Part shown: one piece after another, positions 5,722 through 8,852 of the stretch
How positions within the stretch are numbered: position 1 is the stretch's first letter
How the letters are laid out: each line of letters starts with the position of its first letter
Assembly (NCBI GenBank): GCA_003487005.1
Contig: DNFG01000387.1
Location: forward strand, 1 to 8,852
DNA: 8,852 nucleotides
From: Bryobacterales bacterium
GTDB taxonomy: Bacteria > Acidobacteriota > Terriglobia > Bryobacterales > Bryobacteraceae
Direction: 5' to 3'
Program-made: the position numbers and the translations under genes
The notes under the pieces: generated by a model
Databases searched by the model: none
Seen by the model: the letters and a program-made list of their open reading frames with translations, nothing else
What the model was told of the DNA's origin: nothing

Positions 5722-6270
5722 TTATTGCGCGGGCGGGGTGAGGGTGTCTTCCCCGATGCTGCTGGGCGCTTCGAGGCGGAATGGGATCGTGACCAGGGCT
5801 GTCACTTCGTCTTCCGGCTCGCCGCCACTGCTCACGCGGAGCTTGTACGCTCCTGGCGGAACGTCGAACAGGAGCCGGCCATGTTCCGTCGCCGCCGGTT
5901 CGAGGATCCGGATATAGCCGAGCCAGTTGGAGATCCCGTCGCCCTTCGTCTCTTCCTGATATTCTTTACCATCAGAACCGACCAGCGTCAGCAAGGGAAT
6001 GCCCGCCGTCGCCCCCCCACCGTTGGTGACGGAAATCCCGATGATCAGGAACCGCTCCTTCGGCAGGCGCGCGCCGGTGGAAGAGGGGAGGGACTCGGCC
6101 CAGCGCTGGTCGATCACGGTGTAGGTCAGGCCACCGACGGCAACCTGGGTTCCCATACTGACTTCCCGTTCAGGAGTGGAAGGCCCGGATTCGCTGGAGC
6201 AGCCAGTCCCCCCAAGGACCAGCGCGACCGCCAGCACCAGGCGGCAGGAGCGGCTACGAAAAAGAGACAT
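5722..6270 (-). CDS. lipoprotein with DUF4352-like domain
   Basis: A 182-residue predicted lipoprotein. A basic N-terminus and hydrophobic stretch (MSLFRSRSCRLVLAVALVLG) lead to the lipobox LGGTGC, with the acylated cysteine at residue 24, followed by a Ser/Pro-rich linker. The remaining part resembles DUF4352 Ig-like domains: YTVIDQRWAES, ERFLIIGISVTNGGG, PLLTLVGSDGKEYQEET and HGRLLFDVPPGAYKLRV. Such domains are usually small extracytoplasmic proteins with no assigned enzyme activity. The start at 6270 is supported by GGAGG at 6280-6284 with a 9-base spacer, so the longer in-frame opening up to 6660 is rejected. It is the first gene of the minus-strand directon. Its TAA is followed 7 bp later by the GTG of the exported repeat protein, suggesting the two envelope proteins act together. 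The DUF4352 assignment comes from the motif pattern and is moderately certain. Confidence 0.85.
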   Translation of the reverse strand: MSLFRSRSCRLVLAVALVLGGTGCSSESGPSTPEREVSMGTQVAVGGLTYTVIDQRWAESLPSSTGARLPKERFLIIGISVTNGGGATAGIPLLTLVGSDGKEYQEETKGDGISNWLGYIRILEPAATEHGRLLFDVPPGAYKLRVSSGGEPEDEVTALVTIPFRLEAPSSIGEDTLTPPAQ

Positions 6271-6312
6271 CTGAGTCAACCTCCGAATCTGACCAATAGC
6301 AAAGGTATCGAA
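6271..6312. promoter_or_regulatory. divergent intergenic region with both ribosome-binding sites
   Basis: Only 42 bp separate the divergent lipoprotein and methyltransferase genes. The minus-strand GGAGG (6280-6284) and the plus-strand AAAGG (6301-6305, 7 bases before the ATG at 6313) are visible Shine-Dalgarno sequences. No convincing -35/-10 pair was found. Because the gap is so short, the promoters must extend into the 5' ends of the opposite genes and probably overlap, so the two operons may be co-regulated. Confidence 0.55.
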
Positions 6313-7011
6313 ATGGAAACGAATACGCAATCGCTCAGATGGATGAAGAGGATGATCCTGGCGGGACTGACCCTCCTGCCGGCCTTGTGGCCGGCTGTGG
6401 CATGGGGTCAGGCCCGCCACCCGGTTTCGGGACGCGTGATCGCCGGCGTCATGGGTGTCGCGGGCGCACCGTGGCTCGAACGGGCAGAACGGGAGCGCGA
6501 GGAGAACCCCCGCAAAGCCGTGAAACTGCTGGGCCTCAAACCCGGCATGGTCGCAGCCGATGTAGGCGCCGGATCGGGCTACTATACCTATCTCCTCTCG
6601 CGCGAAGTGGGACCGCAAGGCAAGGTCTATGCCAACGACATCCAGCCCGGCATGCTGCAATTACTCGAACGCAAACTGGCCAGCCGCAAGATCACCAACG
6701 TCGAACTCGTACAGGGTACCGAAACCGACCCCCGCCTGCCCGACGCCTGCTGTGACCTCATCCTGATGGTGGACGTGTACCACGAGTTCGCCGAACCCCA
6801 GAAAATGCTCCGCACTCTGCGCAAATCCCTGAAGCCCGGCGGACGCCTCGTCCTGCTCGAATACCGCCGCGAGGACCCCTCCGTCCCCATCCGCGAAGAA
6901 CACAAAATGAGCGTCAAGGAGGCCCGCCTCGAACTCGAACACGAAGGCTTCACCTTCGACCGCGTGTTGAATGACCTCCCGTGGCAGCATATCCTGATCT
7001 TTCGACCATGA
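6313..7011 (+). CDS. exported class I SAM-dependent methyltransferase
   Basis: This is a Rossmann-fold methyltransferase of 232 residues with motif I ADVGAGSGYYT (82-92), an acidic residue after strand 2 (D109 in YANDIQPGM), LILMVDVYHEF (149-159) as the motif around strand 4, and LKPGGRLVLLEYRRED (173-188). The region ahead, VIAGVMGVAGAPWLERAERE, belongs to a group of acidobacterial and planctomycete methyltransferases that I recognise only generally; no substrate is known to me. The N-terminus is unusual: RWMKRMILAGLTLLPALWPAVAWGQA is a basic plus hydrophobic segment ending in an Ala-rich stretch, so an export signal with a cut after GQA (about residue 34) is likely. The start at 6313 is supported by AAAGG 7 bases upstream; ATGs at 6343 and 6352 are alternatives. 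The open frame back to 5605 is a shadow. Its TGA overlaps the next start (ATGA). Confidence 0.85.
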   Translation: METNTQSLRWMKRMILAGLTLLPALWPAVAWGQARHPVSGRVIAGVMGVAGAPWLERAEREREENPRKAVKLLGLKPGMVAADVGAGSGYYTYLLSREVGPQGKVYANDIQPGMLQLLERKLASRKITNVELVQGTETDPRLPDACCDLILMVDVYHEFAEPQKMLRTLRKSLKPGGRLVLLEYRREDPSVPIREEHKMSVKEARLELEHEGFTFDRVLNDLPWQHILIFRP

Positions 7012-8114
7012 AAGGCGACGTCACCCCCTCCGAGGCCGCTCCTCCTCCCGCGTCAGGCCAGCCACGCCCGCTCACCGCCGCCCCGGCCGTGAACCATTCT
7101 ACCTACTTCCTCCAGAGCCCCCTCTCCCCCGATGAACACACACTCCTGTTCATCAGCAACCGCTCCGGTGCGGCCCAACTCTACTCCATCGACGGCTTCC
7201 CCGATGGCCCCATCCGCCAGTGGACCGGCGGCCCGCCCATCCACCCCTTCTCGCCCGCCTTCGACCCCGGCGGCGACGTGGTCTATTTCGTGCGCGGCGG
7301 CGAGGTCTGGGCCATCGACCGCGACACCCTCGCCGAACGCCGGATCGCCGCCTTTCCCGGTGCCCAACTCGGCGAAGTTTCGCTCTCCGCCGATGCCCGC
7401 TTTCTCACCGCCGCCATCAAATCCGGCGGCACGAGCGGCATCGCCGTGGGCGGCGTCGATGGCGCGGGCTGGCATGTCATCGAGTTCCCCCGAACCGTGA
7501 TCCACCCCCAGTTCCACCCCCTCGACCCCGAATGGATCGAATTCTCCGGCGATCCCGCCCCCCGCATGCACCGCGTCCGCCGCGATGGCCGCGACCTCGA
7601 ATGCCTTTACCACCACGGGAACGATGAGTTCGTCGTCCATGAAACCTTCCTGGGCCAGACCGGCGACCTCGTCTACACCGTCTGGCCCCACTCCCTCTGG
7701 CGCATGGACTGGCGCACCCGCGAACGCACCCGCATCTGCGAATTCAACGCCTGGCACATCACCCCCAATCGCGCCGGCACCCAGGTTCTCTGCGACACCA
7801 ATCACCCCGACCGCGGACTCCACCTCATCGACGTCGCCTCCGGCACGCCCCGCTTCCTCTGCCACTCCCACGCCTCCAGCGGCGGTTCCCAATGGCGCAC
7901 CTCCCGCTACGCCCTCGCCGAAGACTTCGCCCGCGCCCGCAGCGAAGCCGGGCAGACCGCCCTGAGTTGGATGGAAACCGCCACCGACACCGTCTACGGA
8001 CCCCAGTCCAGCCACCCCCACCCCGCCTTCTCCCCCTCCGAACGCTGGGTCTTTTTCACCAGCGACTGCAGCGGCCACCCCCAGGTCTACGCCTTCTCCC
8101 TCCCCCATGGATAA
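7008..8114 (+). CDS. oligogalacturonate lyase-like (PL22) beta-propeller protein
   Basis: A 368-residue beta-propeller with TolB/WD40-like blade signatures (SPDEHTLLFISNRSG, FDPGGDVVYFVRGGEVWAID, NRAGTQVLCDTNHPDRGLHLID). It resembles oligogalacturonate lyase, the cytoplasmic Mn-dependent PL22 enzyme that cleaves unsaturated digalacturonate in pectin breakdown. The best evidence is near the C-terminus: GPQSSHPHPAFSPSERWVFF (331-350) contains Q333, H336 and H338, matching the Gln-x-x-His-x-His metal ligands of the characterised Yersinia enzyme. H250 in FNAWHITPN is a candidate fourth ligand, and FVVHETF (208-214) may correspond to the catalytic-histidine region. No signal peptide is visible, so a cytoplasmic place is likely. 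The start ATG at 7008 overlaps the methyltransferase stop by 4 bp. Coding-strand base use is strongly C-rich. No pectin genes are nearby, so the true substrate may differ and a non-enzymatic propeller is not excluded. Confidence 0.75.
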   Translation: MKGDVTPSEAAPPPASGQPRPLTAAPAVNHSTYFLQSPLSPDEHTLLFISNRSGAAQLYSIDGFPDGPIRQWTGGPPIHPFSPAFDPGGDVVYFVRGGEVWAIDRDTLAERRIAAFPGAQLGEVSLSADARFLTAAIKSGGTSGIAVGGVDGAGWHVIEFPRTVIHPQFHPLDPEWIEFSGDPAPRMHRVRRDGRDLECLYHHGNDEFVVHETFLGQTGDLVYTVWPHSLWRMDWRTRERTRICEFNAWHITPNRAGTQVLCDTNHPDRGLHLIDVASGTPRFLCHSHASSGGSQWRTSRYALAEDFARARSEAGQTALSWMETATDTVYGPQSSHPHPAFSPSERWVFFTSDCSGHPQVYAFSLPHG

Positions 8115-8852
8115 CCTCACCCACGCGCTCTCGGGCATCATCCTCAGCCGGGCCGGCTTCAACCGTCTCACCCCTCAGGCCGGATGGCTGATGGTCGCCG
8201 CGGCCAACGTCCCCGACCTCGAATTCGTTCTCGGCCTCGGCGACCCCCTCCTCTACCTCGACCAGCACCGCGGCCTCTCCCACTCCTTCGCGCTCGTTCC
8301 CCTCCTCGCCCTGTTGCCCTTGCCCCTCTGGCGCTGGCTTGCCCGCCGCGCGCACCCCGGCCGCCGCGAATGGGCCGGCGCCTACCTGTGCTCCCTCGCC
8401 GCCGTCCTCAGCCACGTGCTGTTCGACTGGCTCAACGCCTATGGGGTCCGTCTCGCTCTGCCCTTTTCCAGCCGCTGGTTCCACCTTGATTGGCTCTTCA
8501 TCTTTGACGTCTGGATCTGGCTCATCCTCGGTGCAGGCGCCGCCGGCATGGCACTCACCCGCCTTGTTTCGAGTGAAATCGGCGCCAGAAGCGGGCGCGG
8601 CCGTGCGGGCGCATGGGCCGTCCTGGTCATTCTGGGCATCTATTTCGGCGTCCGTGCCGAAACCCATGGCCGCGCCGAAGCCGTCCTCGAAGCCCGCGTC
8701 TATCAGGGACAACCGCCCCGCCAGGTGATCGCCGTCCCCGGCCCCATCAATCCGCTTCGCTGGCGCGGTCTGGTCGAAACCCGCGCCGGATGGCGCGTCG
8801 TCGAGGTCGATCTGATGCGCGAATTCAACGCCGAAGCGGCACGCCTGTTCGC
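8107..8852 (+). CDS. YdjM-family membrane-bound metal-dependent hydrolase (3' end outside the window)
   Basis: The open frame continues past the right edge with 248 residues visible. The N-terminus MDNLTHALSGIILSRAGFNR and the motifs NVPDLEFV (34-41), QHRGLSHSFALVP (53-65) and LSHVLFDWLNAYGVR (101-115) are those of the YdjM / LexA-binding inner-membrane metal-dependent hydrolase family (DUF457). The conserved H6, D37, H54, H59, H103 and D107 are putative metal ligands. Hydrophobic segments at about 61-78, 89-108, 129-152 and 168-182 point to an integral inner-membrane protein, and the following VLEARVYQGQ and NPLRWRGLVET match the extra-membrane tail of the family. YdjM is under LexA control in E. 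coli, and its biochemical reaction is unproven. The ATG overlaps the upstream propeller gene by 8 bp, indicating translational coupling and a shared operon with the methyltransferase. No LexA-type box is seen in the 42-bp operon leader. Confidence 0.9.
   Translation, partial: MDNLTHALSGIILSRAGFNRLTPQAGWLMVAAANVPDLEFVLGLGDPLLYLDQHRGLSHSFALVPLLALLPLPLWRWLARRAHPGRREWAGAYLCSLAAVLSHVLFDWLNAYGVRLALPFSSRWFHLDWLFIFDVWIWLILGAGAAGMALTRLVSSEIGARSGRGRAGAWAVLVILGIYFGVRAETHGRAEAVLEARVYQGQPPRQVIAVPGPINPLRWRGLVETRAGWRVVEVDLMREFNAEAARLF

Noticed and set aside
5605..6312. In-frame extension upstream of the methyltransferase
   Set aside because: It runs antisense through the lipoprotein gene, whose lipobox and ribosome-binding site are clear; the methyltransferase has its own AAAGG and signal peptide at 6313.
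7053..8171. 372-residue minus-strand open frame opposite the propeller gene
   Set aside because: Its low-complexity Gly/Val/Glu composition is the mirror of a C-rich coding strand; no recognisable motif.
8056..8712. 218-residue minus-strand open frame opposite the YdjM-family gene
   Set aside because: It is a Glu/Gly-rich shadow of a gene with clear family motifs on the other strand.

Overview
The window comes from a GC-rich bacterial chromosome. The gene families (a Solibacter-type DDE integrase, an exported SAM methyltransferase, a PL22-like propeller lyase and an MDNLTHAL-type YdjM membrane protein) together suggest Acidobacteriota, perhaps Bryobacterales/Solibacterales. This is an inference from remembered family resemblance, not from a search. 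Ten protein genes are visible, the last cut by the right edge. No rRNA, tRNA, CRISPR array or convincing rho-independent terminator was seen.

Layout. (A) 1-1594, plus strand: an AT-rich leader with an 18-T run, then a complete AbiE-type (type IV) toxin-antitoxin pair, abiEi and abiEii, joined by a TAATG stop/start overlap. (B) About 1602-2698, plus strand: an insertion element with a DD34E integrase-core transposase placed just behind the toxin gene, followed by about 120 bp of non-coding, palindrome-containing sequence. (C) 2815-6270, minus strand: a compact five-gene directon, in transcription order a DUF4352-like lipoprotein, an exported two-repeat beta-rich protein of unknown function, the AAA+ DNA translocase/helicase ComM, then the hicB antitoxin and hicA toxin. 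hicBA lies 40 bp or less behind comM and is separated from it by a perfect 9-bp-stem hairpin. (D) 6313-8852, plus strand, divergent from block C across a 42-bp gap: an exported SAM-dependent methyltransferase, a PL22-like seven-bladed-propeller lyase/hydrolase homologue, and a YdjM-family membrane metal-dependent hydrolase. These three open reading frames overlap by 4 and 8 bp and are almost certainly one operon.

How it fits together. Two unrelated toxin-antitoxin modules (AbiE and HicBA) converge on an insertion element, which resembles a small defence/stability island next to a conserved chromosomal locus. AbiE looks like a self-contained acquired module, while HicBA is attached to the tail of the comM transcript. 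The least understood parts are the envelope genes ahead of comM (lipoprotein plus tandem-repeat exported protein) and the methyltransferase-lyase-YdjM operon. In the latter, the methyltransferase carries an export signal although its cofactor SAM is made in the cytoplasm.
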